Assembly: GCA_934255105.1 (NCBI GenBank)
Contig: CAKQNH010000214.1
Coordinates: 1 to 7,463, forward strand
Direction of reading: 5' to 3'
From: an uncultured Pirellulaceae bacterium
Lineage (GTDB): Bacteria; Planctomycetota; Planctomycetia; Pirellulales; Pirellulaceae
DNA length: 7,463 nt
The notes beneath the pieces are model-generated. The model was not told the DNA's origin, did no database searches, and saw only the letters and a program-made list of their open reading frames with translations. The position numbers and the translations under genes were made by a program. Positions 1 to 6,744 of the stretch are shown here, in pieces. Within the stretch, counting starts at the first letter, position 1. Each line of letters opens with the position of its first letter.

Positions 1-30
1 ATAGTCACTAACACTGCAAAACGTTGAGTG

Positions 31-50
31 GTTTTTAACGCTTTAAAAAC
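31..50. repeat. Short AT-rich dyad in the leader before the first gene
   Basis: A perfect 8-bp inverted repeat (GTTTTTAA, spacer CGCT, TTAAAAAC) lies about 50 bases before the first gene, in a stretch richer in A+T than the genes that follow. Such dyads can be operator sites, or just AT-rich sequence near a promoter. No downstream T-run or GC-rich stem suggests a terminator. The rest of positions 1-98 shows no coding sequence I can support. Function is unknown and the dyad may be chance. Confidence 0.25.
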
Positions 51-98
51 ATATCTACGCAACGTACTCTGGATTGATGTCGAAACGGGGAATTTAAC

Positions 99-1133
99 AT
101 GTTTGATAATAAGTGCTTGCTAATAACTGGTGGTACTGGTTCATTCGGCAATGCGGTATTGCAACGCTTCTTGCATACAGGTATCCGCGAGATTCGGGTA
201 TTTAGCCGCGACGAAAAAAAACAAGAGGATATGCGCATTCGCTTGGCAAATCCCAAGATCAAATTCTTCATTGGCGATGTTCGCGAGTACCGCAGCGTGC
301 GCGATGCAATGCAGGGGGTGGACTACGTCTTTCAAGCCGCCGCACTCAAACAGGTCCCCTCGTGTGAATTCTACCCCTTGGAAGCCGTCCGCACCAATGT
401 GCTGGGAACTGAAAATGTTCTGACGGCAGCGGTCGATGCCAAAGTTGAGTCGGTGATCTGCCTGAGCACGGATAAGGCGGTCTACCCGATCAACGCCATG
501 GGGATCAGCAAGGCCATGATGGAGAAGATTGTTATCGCCAAGTCGCGGATGATCGACCCCGAGCAGACCCGTTTCTGCTGCACCCGCTACGGCAACGTGA
601 TGGCCTCGCGCGGTTCCGTAATCCCCCTATTCATGGATCAGATCACACACCGACTACCGCTCACCATCACCGATCCGCAAATGACACGTTTTTTGATGTC
701 CTTGAACGACGCCGTCGATCTGGTGCTGTTCGCCTTCGAACATGGAGAGCAGGGAGATACCTTTGTGCAGAAGGCCCCCGCCTCCACCATTGGCGATCTG
801 GCACAAGCCATGTGCGAACTGTTCGAAGTCGAAAGCCAAATAAAGACCATCGGCACGCGGCACGGCGAGAAGTTGTACGAAACGCTTTTGACGCGTGAAG
901 AGATGGCCAAAGCGGTCGACTTGCCAGGCTACTTCCGCATCCCAGCCGACAATCGCGACCTCAACTACAACAAGTATTTTGTCGAAGGGGAAAAGAGTTT
1001 TTCCGTCGCCGAGGACTACAACTCCCACAATACAACGCGTCTGGACGTGCCCGAGGTCAAACGCAAACTGCTGAGCCTGGACTTGGTGCAAGAGGCTTTG
1101 CGCGAATGGCAACGCATTTCTGTAGCCACGTAG
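99..1133 (+). CDS. fnlA: UDP-GlcNAc 4,6-dehydratase/5-epimerase, FnlA/WbjB/CapE type
   Basis: This enzyme should carry out the first step from UDP-GlcNAc to UDP-L-FucNAc, as cytoplasmic C4,C6 dehydration with inversion at C5 (and, in this family, C3). The 344-residue length equals the usual length of FnlA and WbjB. The protein is an extended short-chain dehydrogenase. Its Rossmann motif GGTGSFG is at residues 11-17, STDKA at 123-127, RYGNV at 163-167, and the TRHGEKLYETLL block of this family at 253-264. The usual catalytic YxxxK is replaced by MGISK at 134-138, the MxxxK form typical of inverting 4,6-dehydratases. This separates it from retaining dehydratases and plain epimerases. The start ATG has a GGGG run 8 bases upstream (87-90). 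FnlB- and FnlC-type genes downstream complete the pathway. It could be mistaken for a CapD-like epimerase, but the size and motifs favour FnlA. Confidence 0.93.
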   Translation: MFDNKCLLITGGTGSFGNAVLQRFLHTGIREIRVFSRDEKKQEDMRIRLANPKIKFFIGDVREYRSVRDAMQGVDYVFQAAALKQVPSCEFYPLEAVRTNVLGTENVLTAAVDAKVESVICLSTDKAVYPINAMGISKAMMEKIVIAKSRMIDPEQTRFCCTRYGNVMASRGSVIPLFMDQITHRLPLTITDPQMTRFLMSLNDAVDLVLFAFEHGEQGDTFVQKAPASTIGDLAQAMCELFEVESQIKTIGTRHGEKLYETLLTREEMAKAVDLPGYFRIPADNRDLNYNKYFVEGEKSFSVAEDYNSHNTTRLDVPEVKRKLLSLDLVQEALREWQRISVAT

Positions 1134-1163
1134 GTAGCGGCGCATAAGGCTAATTTGTATTGG

Positions 1164-1294
1164 CCCCATGCCAGCTTGTCTGGCGTGAGCCCAGCGCTGG
1201 AGTCTAGGCTTTAGCCGATTCGAGTGCGCGAGGATCGGCTAAAGCCTAGACTCCAGCGCTTAGGTCCACGCCATTCGAGACAAGCTCAATGGGG
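1164..1294. repeat. Long palindromic intergenic element (MITE- or REP-like)
   Basis: A perfect 27-bp inverted repeat has arms at 1193-1219 and 1234-1260 around a 14-base loop. The arms carry AGCGCT at the outer ends and GGCTTTAGCCGAT or its complement near the loop. The symmetry continues outward imperfectly: TGGCGTG (1181-1187) pairs with CACGCCA (1267-1273), AGCTTGTCT (1173-1181) with AGACAAGCT (1278-1286), and CCCCAT (1164-1169) with ATGGGG (1289-1294). The whole element is about 131 bp and fills most of the gap between the first and second genes. No T-run follows either arm, so it is not a classical intrinsic terminator. No transposase and no clear target-site duplication are visible. It may be a non-autonomous mobile palindrome or a structured RNA that affects read-through between the genes. 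Confidence 0.8.
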
Positions 1295-1337
1295 GCACAG
1301 AAGGAAGTGTGGCGCAACGAGCGCAAGCTGAGGGGTT

Positions 1338-1880
1338 ATGCCGAGAAACGGGAAAACGCAAGCCTTGACAAAAAACAGCTCCTCACAAACTACGCCCCGC
1401 CAACGCGGCGACGTTTACACGCCTGGGGAACAGCAATACGAAGAATTGTTGCGAGTTTCTCAGCAGGAGACTCGCAGACGTAGCCATCTGAACTTGCATC
1501 ACGCGTTGGAGGATCCCTGCCAGCGGTTGCTGGTAGCCATGCAGCCCGGCTCGTACCTGCGCCCTCATCGACATGCTTCCCCACCCAAGGACAAGTGCTA
1601 CGTGGCGATTCGAGGGAAGCTGGGAGTGCTGTGGTTTGATGATGTGGGGGAGATCGTGGGCCATCGAGTTTTGACGCCCGATGGACCAACTCAGATCTGC
1701 GATATATCCGCTGGCGTGTGGCATACCATTATCGCACTCGTAGCCGACTGCTTATTCCTAGAATTCAAGCCCGGACCATACTCGACTCTCGATGCGAGCG
1801 ATCTTGCATCATGGGCACCCGACGTAGCGGATCATCAAGTTGCAAATTTTATCGACTCACTGTATTCGAAATTTAATTAA
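1338..1880 (+). CDS. wbuC: WbuC-family cupin protein
   Basis: This is a small cupin-fold protein of the WbuC type, a family often found beside FucNAc genes in O-antigen clusters. Its biochemical role is not established. Family features run from about residue 27 to the end: a SHLNLHHAL segment at 49-57, RLLVAMQPGSYLRPHRHA at 63-80, a central strand region with KCYVAIRGKLGVLWF, and GVWHT at 126-130 followed by FKPGPY. HRH at 77-79 and H129 are likely metal ligands. The first 26 or so residues are low-complexity and polar, and may not belong to the conserved fold. AGGGG at 1331-1335 is only 2 bases before the chosen ATG, which is too close for a good ribosome site. An in-frame TTG at 1365, with GGAAAA at 1351-1356, is an alternative start. 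The gene follows the palindromic element and lies immediately before the amidotransferase gene. Confidence 0.82.
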   Translation: MPRNGKTQALTKNSSSQTTPRQRGDVYTPGEQQYEELLRVSQQETRRRSHLNLHHALEDPCQRLLVAMQPGSYLRPHRHASPPKDKCYVAIRGKLGVLWFDDVGEIVGHRVLTPDGPTQICDISAGVWHTIIALVADCLFLEFKPGPYSTLDASDLASWAPDVADHQVANFIDSLYSKFN

Positions 1881-1884
1881 GCCC

Positions 1885-3069
1885 ATGGTAAGCCACGCTC
1901 TCATGCCACAAGACAACCCAATTACCGCCAGCACTAGTCCGTACCAGATCTGTAGCAAGACGATCATGGACACCAGTGACTCGCATATCGTTTTTGATAG
2001 CGACGGCATTTCGGACTATTACCACAATTACCAAAATACCATCCTTCCCAATTGGCATACCGACGAACGCGGTCAGCGGGAGCTAATGCGCAACGCAGAT
2101 TTGATTCGCAAGCAGGGTAAAGGAAAGGATTTCGATTGCATCATCGGGCTCAGCGGTGGACTGGATAGCTCCTACGCGGCCTATGTTGCCAAAGAGATCA
2201 TGGGCTTGCGGCCACTGATCTTTCACGTGGATGCGGGCTGGAACACGCAGCAGGCCGTAGGAAATGTAGAGAAATTGGTCAACGGATTGGGGCTGGACCT
2301 TTTCACCGAGGTGGTCAACTGGGAAGAGATGAAGGACCTGCAGCGCGCGTTCTTCAAATCGCAAGTTGCGGACCAAGATTTACCTCAGGACACCGCATTT
2401 TTTTCAGGGCTGTATAAGTTCGCCCGTGCGCACGGTATTCGCTACGTCCTAACCGGTGCTAACTATTCCACCGAATGTTGTCGCGAACCGGAAGAGTGGG
2501 GTGCCTATCCGGGAATTGACGCCAAGCTCATCCGTGACATTCACAAAAAATTTGGGTCGATACCACTGAAAACATTCCCACTGGTGGACATACTCAGTTA
2601 CAAGATTGTGTATCGCTACGTGTATGGCATGCGCATCTTCAAGCCGCTGAATTTGGTTCCCTACATTAAGAAGGATGCAGAACAGTTCTTGCATCAAAAG
2701 TTTGGCTGGGAGCGATTCCAGCACAAACATCATGAATCTCGCTTCACGCGATTCTATGAAGACTACTGGATGCCTCGAAAGTTTGGCTATGAAAAGCGAA
2801 GAGCCCATTTTTCGAGCTTGATCTTAACCAACCAAATGACTCGCGACGAGGCGCTGGAGCGGATCTCTCGACCAGAGATGGATGAACAGTTCTTGCAGCA
2901 GGAATTCGAATACGTGGCTAACAAACTCGATTTTACGGTCGATGAGCTTCAGCGGATTTTCGAAGGGGAGAACAAGACCTGTCTCGACTACAAGAACAAA
3001 CGCTGGGCTATCGGCTTCGGAGCTAGAGCCATGACGGCGTTGGGTTTGGAAAAAAGGTTGTTTCGATGA
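1885..3069 (+). CDS. wbuX: N-acetyl sugar amidotransferase, WbpG/WbuX type
   Basis: This is an ATP-dependent synthetase of the family that converts an N-acetyl group on a nucleotide sugar into an acetamidino group, using ammonia from a HisH-like glutaminase. Numbered from the ATG at 1885, the family start YQICSKTIMDTSD begins at residue 20. The PP-loop SGGLDSS that binds ATP is at 90-96, HVDAGWN at 114-120, and GANYSTECC at 191-199. Length is 394 residues, close to family size. Most relatives have CxxC-CxxC near the N-terminus. Here only Cys23 remains, and the other positions are Thr26, Ser43 and Tyr46. The reading frame opens at an ATG at 1840, overlapping the cupin gene by 41 bp. ATGs at 1885 and 1903 avoid this and keep all conserved sequence, and none has a strong ribosome site. 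The 3' end overlaps the glutaminase gene by 4 bp (ATGA), suggesting coupled translation. The likely substrate is UDP-L-FucNAc, inferred from neighbours. Confidence 0.88.
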   Translation: MVSHALMPQDNPITASTSPYQICSKTIMDTSDSHIVFDSDGISDYYHNYQNTILPNWHTDERGQRELMRNADLIRKQGKGKDFDCIIGLSGGLDSSYAAYVAKEIMGLRPLIFHVDAGWNTQQAVGNVEKLVNGLGLDLFTEVVNWEEMKDLQRAFFKSQVADQDLPQDTAFFSGLYKFARAHGIRYVLTGANYSTECCREPEEWGAYPGIDAKLIRDIHKKFGSIPLKTFPLVDILSYKIVYRYVYGMRIFKPLNLVPYIKKDAEQFLHQKFGWERFQHKHHESRFTRFYEDYWMPRKFGYEKRRAHFSSLILTNQMTRDEALERISRPEMDEQFLQQEFEYVANKLDFTVDELQRIFEGENKTCLDYKNKRWAIGFGARAMTALGLEKRLFR

Positions 3070-3680
3070 TCGCTATTCTCGACTACGGCCTAGGAAATGT
3101 GCGGGCCTTTGCCAACATCTATAAAAAGCTGAATGTGCCTTTTGTCATCGCCAAGCGTGAAGAGGATTTGCAACATGCCACCAAGCTGATCCTGCCGGGG
3201 GTGGGTGCTTTTGACCATGCCATGCAGTTGTTCACCGCTTCGGGCATGCGCGAGGCGGTGGAGGACTTGGTGCTGACCCAGAACCGGCCGCTGATAGGAG
3301 TTTGCGTGGGTATGCAAATGTTGGCCGGAGATAGCGATGAAGGGGAGGAACTCGGTTTGAACTGGATTCCCGGTCACGTTCGCAAGCTCGATGCTTCCCT
3401 ATTCGAATTCCGCACCAGACTTCCCCACATGGGTTGGAATGACGTGATATGGAAACAGGCCAGCCCTCTGCTTAAAGGAAGCGAAGAGCGAGGCATGTTT
3501 TATTTTTTGCATTCGTACTACTTCGATTGCGAAGACGATCAGAATGTGCTGGCGACAGCTAACTACGGGATGGAGTTTGCCGCCATCATTAATCACAAAA
3601 ACATTTATGGCATTCAGTGTCACCCTGAGAAAAGTCACGATTTCGGTATCGCTATTCTCAAGAACTTCTCGGAACTTTGA
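3066..3680 (+). CDS. wbuY: HisH-like glutamine amidotransferase subunit for sugar amidination (WbuY type)
   Basis: This is a class I glutaminase that releases ammonia from glutamine. It is closely related to HisH of histidine synthesis but probably serves the sugar amidotransferase encoded just upstream. The 204-residue length is normal for HisH. The oxyanion-loop motif PGVGAFD is at 44-50, the nucleophile Cys80 sits in GVCVGMQML, and His186 and Glu188 in CHPEKS complete the catalytic triad. The triad is intact, so activity is expected. The start ATG overlaps the stop of the preceding gene (ATGA). It is preceded by AAAAAGG at 3051-3057, a good ribosome site 8 bases away. No other histidine gene is present. 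A role in histidine synthesis is unlikely given the neighbours and the altered HisF-like partner. Confidence 0.9.
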   Translation: MIAILDYGLGNVRAFANIYKKLNVPFVIAKREEDLQHATKLILPGVGAFDHAMQLFTASGMREAVEDLVLTQNRPLIGVCVGMQMLAGDSDEGEELGLNWIPGHVRKLDASLFEFRTRLPHMGWNDVIWKQASPLLKGSEERGMFYFLHSYYFDCEDDQNVLATANYGMEFAAIINHKNIYGIQCHPEKSHDFGIAILKNFSEL

Positions 3681-3682
3681 AA

Positions 3683-4462
3683 ATGCTGCGTCCCCGAATC
3701 ATTCCTTGTTTGCTGGTCCACAAAAAGGGGTTGGTCAAAACGGTCAACTTCAAGTCTCCCAAGTACGTTGGCGACCCAATCAATGCCGTTCGCATTTTCA
3801 ATGAAAAACAGGTAGACGAACTGATGGTGCTGGACATCGACGCGACCGTCGAGAACCGGGAGCCCGATTACCAGATGATCCAATACTTAGCAGCCGAATG
3901 CCGCATGCCGTTGAGTATTGGGGGAGGCATCAAGACGGCGGAGCAAGCTCAACGCATTTTTTCGTTGGGAGTTGAGAAGGTCGCGATGAGCTCGGCCGTG
4001 GTCAACCAGCCCAATTTAGTCAGCAGGTTGGCCAAAGAGGTGGGCTCGCAGAGCGTGGTGATAGTGCTGGATGTCCGAAAGAAACTCTTGGGCGGCTACG
4101 AAGTCTACACCCACAACGGGAAAGTTGGCACAAAGCAGGATCCCATTGAATTGGTCAAGCAGTTTGAGCAGTTGGGGGCAGGGGAGATTGTGGTTAATTC
4201 AATTGACAAGGATGGTCAAATGAAGGGCTACGATCGCGAGCTAGCGCGTCGAATTCGCGGAGCCACCAGCCTGCCCGTGACCATCTTGGGAGGTGCCGGA
4301 TCATTGGCCGATATCGGCCAATTGATTAAAGAACATGGCGTAATCGGCGCAGCGGCGGGCAGCTTGTTCGTGTTCAAGGGGGTCTATCGAGCGGTGTTGA
4401 TCAGTTACCCAACAGCCGCCGAAAAAGATCAGTTGGTCTTTGAAAACATTGCGTCCAATTAA
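3683..4462 (+). CDS. wbuZ: HisF-like partner of the sugar amidotransferase (WbuZ type)
   Basis: This is a beta/alpha-barrel protein related to the HisF cyclase, 259 residues from the ATG at 3683. In the amidination pathway it is thought to pair with the HisH-like glutaminase and help deliver ammonia. The chosen start gives MLRPRIIPCLLVHKKGLVKT, which aligns without gaps with HisF N-termini. An in-frame TTG at 3677 would add only two residues. True HisF uses Asp11 and Asp130 (Thermotoga numbering). Here residue 11 is Leu while Asp130 is kept, in VIVLDVRKK. The phosphate-site Asn-Thr at 103-104 is Ser-Ser. GGGIKT at 80-85, SIDKDG at 173-178 and LGGAGS at 202-207 keep the barrel signature. The C-terminal AAGSLFVFKG stretch also fits the polysaccharide-associated branch. 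The gene starts 2 bases after the glutaminase stop, so the two are probably co-translated. Confidence 0.9.
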   Translation: MLRPRIIPCLLVHKKGLVKTVNFKSPKYVGDPINAVRIFNEKQVDELMVLDIDATVENREPDYQMIQYLAAECRMPLSIGGGIKTAEQAQRIFSLGVEKVAMSSAVVNQPNLVSRLAKEVGSQSVVIVLDVRKKLLGGYEVYTHNGKVGTKQDPIELVKQFEQLGAGEIVVNSIDKDGQMKGYDRELARRIRGATSLPVTILGGAGSLADIGQLIKEHGVIGAAAGSLFVFKGVYRAVLISYPTAAEKDQLVFENIASN

Positions 4463-4482
4463 ATCGCGAACGGAAAAGACTA

Positions 4483-5589
4483 GTGAGAATATTGTTGACT
4501 GGGGCCAATGGTTTTATTGGCCAGAACCTACGATTTGCATTGGCCGAGCAAGGGAATTGTGAAATTCTCGAAGTGACACGTGCCACCAGCGGAGCCGAGC
4601 TGCGAAGAAAGATCGGGGAGGCCGAAGCGGTGATTCATTTAGCCGGAGTAAATCGCCCTCCCGACCCCACGGAGTTCGCCAAGGGCAACGCGGCATTTAC
4701 GTTGGAATTGTGCCGCCTGCTAGCCGACGGAGGCAAGGCTCCACCACTTGCAGTCGCTTCTTCGATTCAGGCTACGCTGGACAACCCCTACGGTCGCAGT
4801 AAACGCGCGGCAGAGGAATATTCTCGGAGCTATGCGTTGGAGACGGGGGCCGGCGTAGCCGTTTATCGGCTACCCAATGTTTTCGGCAAATGGTGCCGAC
4901 CTGACTACAATTCCGCCGTAGCCACTTTTTGCCATCGCTTAGCTCATGGAGAAGCGATACAGGTCAATGATCCCGCAGCCAAACTGCGCCTGGTCTACAT
5001 CGATGACGTCGTCGCTCAGTTGCTCCGCTTCCTGGCTCAACCGCCGACCCACTTCAGTTTCGTCGAAGTGTCACCCGAATATTCGACTACGGTTGGCGAA
5101 CTGGCAGATCAAATCCGTGCTTTTGCGGATGTGCGGGAAAGTTTATTGACGGAGCGCGTTGGTCAAGGGCTGACGCGAGCGCTGTACGCCACCTACCTGA
5201 GCTATCTATCGCCGGCTGAATTCAGCTACGCCATACCGCGGCACGAAGATCCGCGAGGTGTCTTTGTGGAAATGCTGAAGACCCAAGACTCTGGGCAGTT
5301 TTCTTTTTTTACTGCGCACCCAGGTATAACGCGCGGGGGCCACTATCATCACACCAAGTCTGAGAAGTTTTTGGTGCTGCGTGGTCGCGCCCGCTTCAAT
5401 TTCCGCAATGTGTTAACCAACGAACAGCATTCGCTGGAAACCAGCGGCCAAAACGCGGTCGTCGTTGAAACGGTCCCCGGTTGGTCGCACGACATTACCA
5501 ACGTCGGCGATGACGAATTGATTGTTATGTTGTGGGCCAATGAGGTTTTTGACCGCGATCACCCTGACACGATTGCCTGTAAGGTTTAA
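4483..5589 (+). CDS. fnlB: UDP-FucNAc pathway reductase/3-epimerase, FnlB/WbjC/CapF type (SDR-cupin fusion)
   Basis: This is a two-domain enzyme for the second stage of UDP-L-FucNAc synthesis. In the studied relative CapF, the C-terminal metal-binding cupin epimerises C3 and the N-terminal short-chain dehydrogenase then reduces the C4 ketone with NADPH, giving UDP-L-TalNAc. Here the dehydrogenase domain spans about residues 1-245. It has GANGFIG at 7-13, HLAGVNRP at 52-59, SSIQA at 93-97, the catalytic YGRSK at 103-107, and RLPNVFGKW at 129-137. The cupin domain begins near residue 250, with HYHH at 287-290, Glu294 and His336 (GWSHDI) as likely metal ligands. The 368-residue length is typical. 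The start is GTG, with GGAAAAG at 4472-4478 upstream. It follows the HisF-like gene by 20 bases and overlaps the next gene by one base. Confidence 0.93.
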   Translation: MRILLTGANGFIGQNLRFALAEQGNCEILEVTRATSGAELRRKIGEAEAVIHLAGVNRPPDPTEFAKGNAAFTLELCRLLADGGKAPPLAVASSIQATLDNPYGRSKRAAEEYSRSYALETGAGVAVYRLPNVFGKWCRPDYNSAVATFCHRLAHGEAIQVNDPAAKLRLVYIDDVVAQLLRFLAQPPTHFSFVEVSPEYSTTVGELADQIRAFADVRESLLTERVGQGLTRALYATYLSYLSPAEFSYAIPRHEDPRGVFVEMLKTQDSGQFSFFTAHPGITRGGHYHHTKSEKFLVLRGRARFNFRNVLTNEQHSLETSGQNAVVVETVPGWSHDITNVGDDELIVMLWANEVFDRDHPDTIACKV

Positions 5590-6719
5590 TGATGAAGAAG
5601 CTCAAAGTAGCCACCGTGGTTGGCACTCGTCCAGAGATCATCCGATTGTCGCGGGTCATGGCAGCGCTCGACCGCGATATGGATCACGTGATGATTCACA
5701 CCGGCCAAAACTATGATTATGAATTAAACCAGATCTTTTTCGACGATCTGGAAATACGCAAGCCCGACTACTTTTTAGAAGCCGCGGCCGCCACGCCAGC
5801 CGAAACGATTGGGCAGATCATCGGTAAAGTGGACGCGGTGCTCCGCGAGATTCAACCCGACGCGGTGCTGATCTTAGGGGACACCAATTCGTGCTTGGCG
5901 GCGCTCCCCGCCAAACGCCAGAAAATCCCGGTTTTCCACATGGAAGCTGGTAACCGCTGCTTTGATCAACGCGTTCCGGAGGAAATCAACCGCAAAATTG
6001 TTGACCATATCGCGGACATCAACCTGCCCTATAGCGACATCTCCCGCGACTACCTGTTGCGCGAGGGCTTGCCTCCGGACCGAGTGATCAAGACCGGCAG
6101 CCCGATGTTCGAGGTGCTCCACCACTATCTGCCCAGGATAGAGCGCAGCACGGTCTTAGAAACTCTGAAGCTCAAGCCCGATCAATATTTCGTGATCAGT
6201 TGCCATCGCGAGGAAAACATCGACTTTCCAGACCAGTTCTCCAAATTCTGCGAAGTGGTCAATGGACTGTGCGAGGAATATGGTCTCCCCGTCATTGTTT
6301 CAACGCACCCACGCACGCGCAAGCGAATTGAAACACACGAGATCAAATGGAATGACCAAGTCCGCTTACTGAAACCCCTTGGACTTTGCGATTACGTACA
6401 TCTGCAGTTGCACGCCCGCGCTACTTTGAGCGATAGTGGCACGATCAGCGAGGAGTCCTCCGTGTTGAACTTTCCTGCGCTCAATATCCGCAACGCCCAC
6501 GAACGTCCCGAGGCGATGGAAGAGGCCGTGGTGATGATGACCGGACTTGAGTGGAAACGCATTCGCCAAGCGCTAACTGTGCTCGAATCTCAGCCCCGAG
6601 GAAGCAAACGCCTGCTGCAGATCGTGGATGACTATGCCGTACCCAATGTATCCGAAAAGGTAGTGCGGATCATCATGAGCTACACAGATTATGTCAATCG
6701 AGTCGTGTGGCAGAAGTGA
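5589..6719 (+). CDS. fnlC: UDP-N-acetyl sugar 2-epimerase, FnlC/WbjD/CapG type
   Basis: This is the last enzyme of UDP-L-FucNAc synthesis, expected to invert C2 of UDP-L-TalNAc (UDP-N-acetyl-L-pneumosamine). It belongs to the non-hydrolysing UDP-GlcNAc 2-epimerase (WecB) fold. Motifs in order are GTRPE at 12-16, HTGQNYDY at 37-44, GDTNS at 97-101, HMEAGNRC at 117-124, PEEINRK at 130-136, SCHREEN at 204-210 and SDSGTISEESS at 281-291. The 376-residue length is normal. The MEAGNRCFDQRVPEE form and the adjacent FnlB-type gene favour the FnlC branch over WecB making ManNAc. Its first ATG overlaps the preceding stop by one base. A second ATG at 5592 lies 7 bases after TAAGG (5580-5584) and may be the real start, which would shorten the protein by one residue. 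Coupled translation with the upstream gene is likely. Confidence 0.92.
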   Translation: MMKKLKVATVVGTRPEIIRLSRVMAALDRDMDHVMIHTGQNYDYELNQIFFDDLEIRKPDYFLEAAAATPAETIGQIIGKVDAVLREIQPDAVLILGDTNSCLAALPAKRQKIPVFHMEAGNRCFDQRVPEEINRKIVDHIADINLPYSDISRDYLLREGLPPDRVIKTGSPMFEVLHHYLPRIERSTVLETLKLKPDQYFVISCHREENIDFPDQFSKFCEVVNGLCEEYGLPVIVSTHPRTRKRIETHEIKWNDQVRLLKPLGLCDYVHLQLHARATLSDSGTISEESSVLNFPALNIRNAHERPEAMEEAVVMMTGLEWKRIRQALTVLESQPRGSKRLLQIVDDYAVPNVSEKVVRIIMSYTDYVNRVVWQK

Positions 6720-6744
6720 TGCTGGCAGAGAAAAAAGTCCTCAT

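Noticed and set aside
24..56. Sigma-70-type promoter with TTGAGT at 24-29 and an AT-rich -10 near 50-56
   Set aside because: The -10 candidates match the consensus at only about three of six positions, and spacing is uncertain, so I do not call it.
654..1169. A 171-codon minus-strand open frame across the first gene
   Set aside because: It is antisense to the strongly supported fnlA-type coding sequence and shows no family motif. It is a shadow of the real gene.
1193..1260. Rho-independent terminator after the first gene
   Set aside because: The stem is long and perfect, but no T-run follows on either strand, and the downstream genes belong to the same pathway in the same direction.
1289..1483. 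A 64-codon plus-strand open frame starting in the right end of the palindrome
   Set aside because: It overlaps the cupin gene out of frame, has no recognisable motif, and its start falls within the inverted repeat. It looks like a chance frame.
3066..4462. Histidine biosynthesis hisH-hisF pair
   Set aside because: The HisF-like protein lacks catalytic Asp11, no other his gene is present, and the pair is coupled to a sugar amidotransferase gene.
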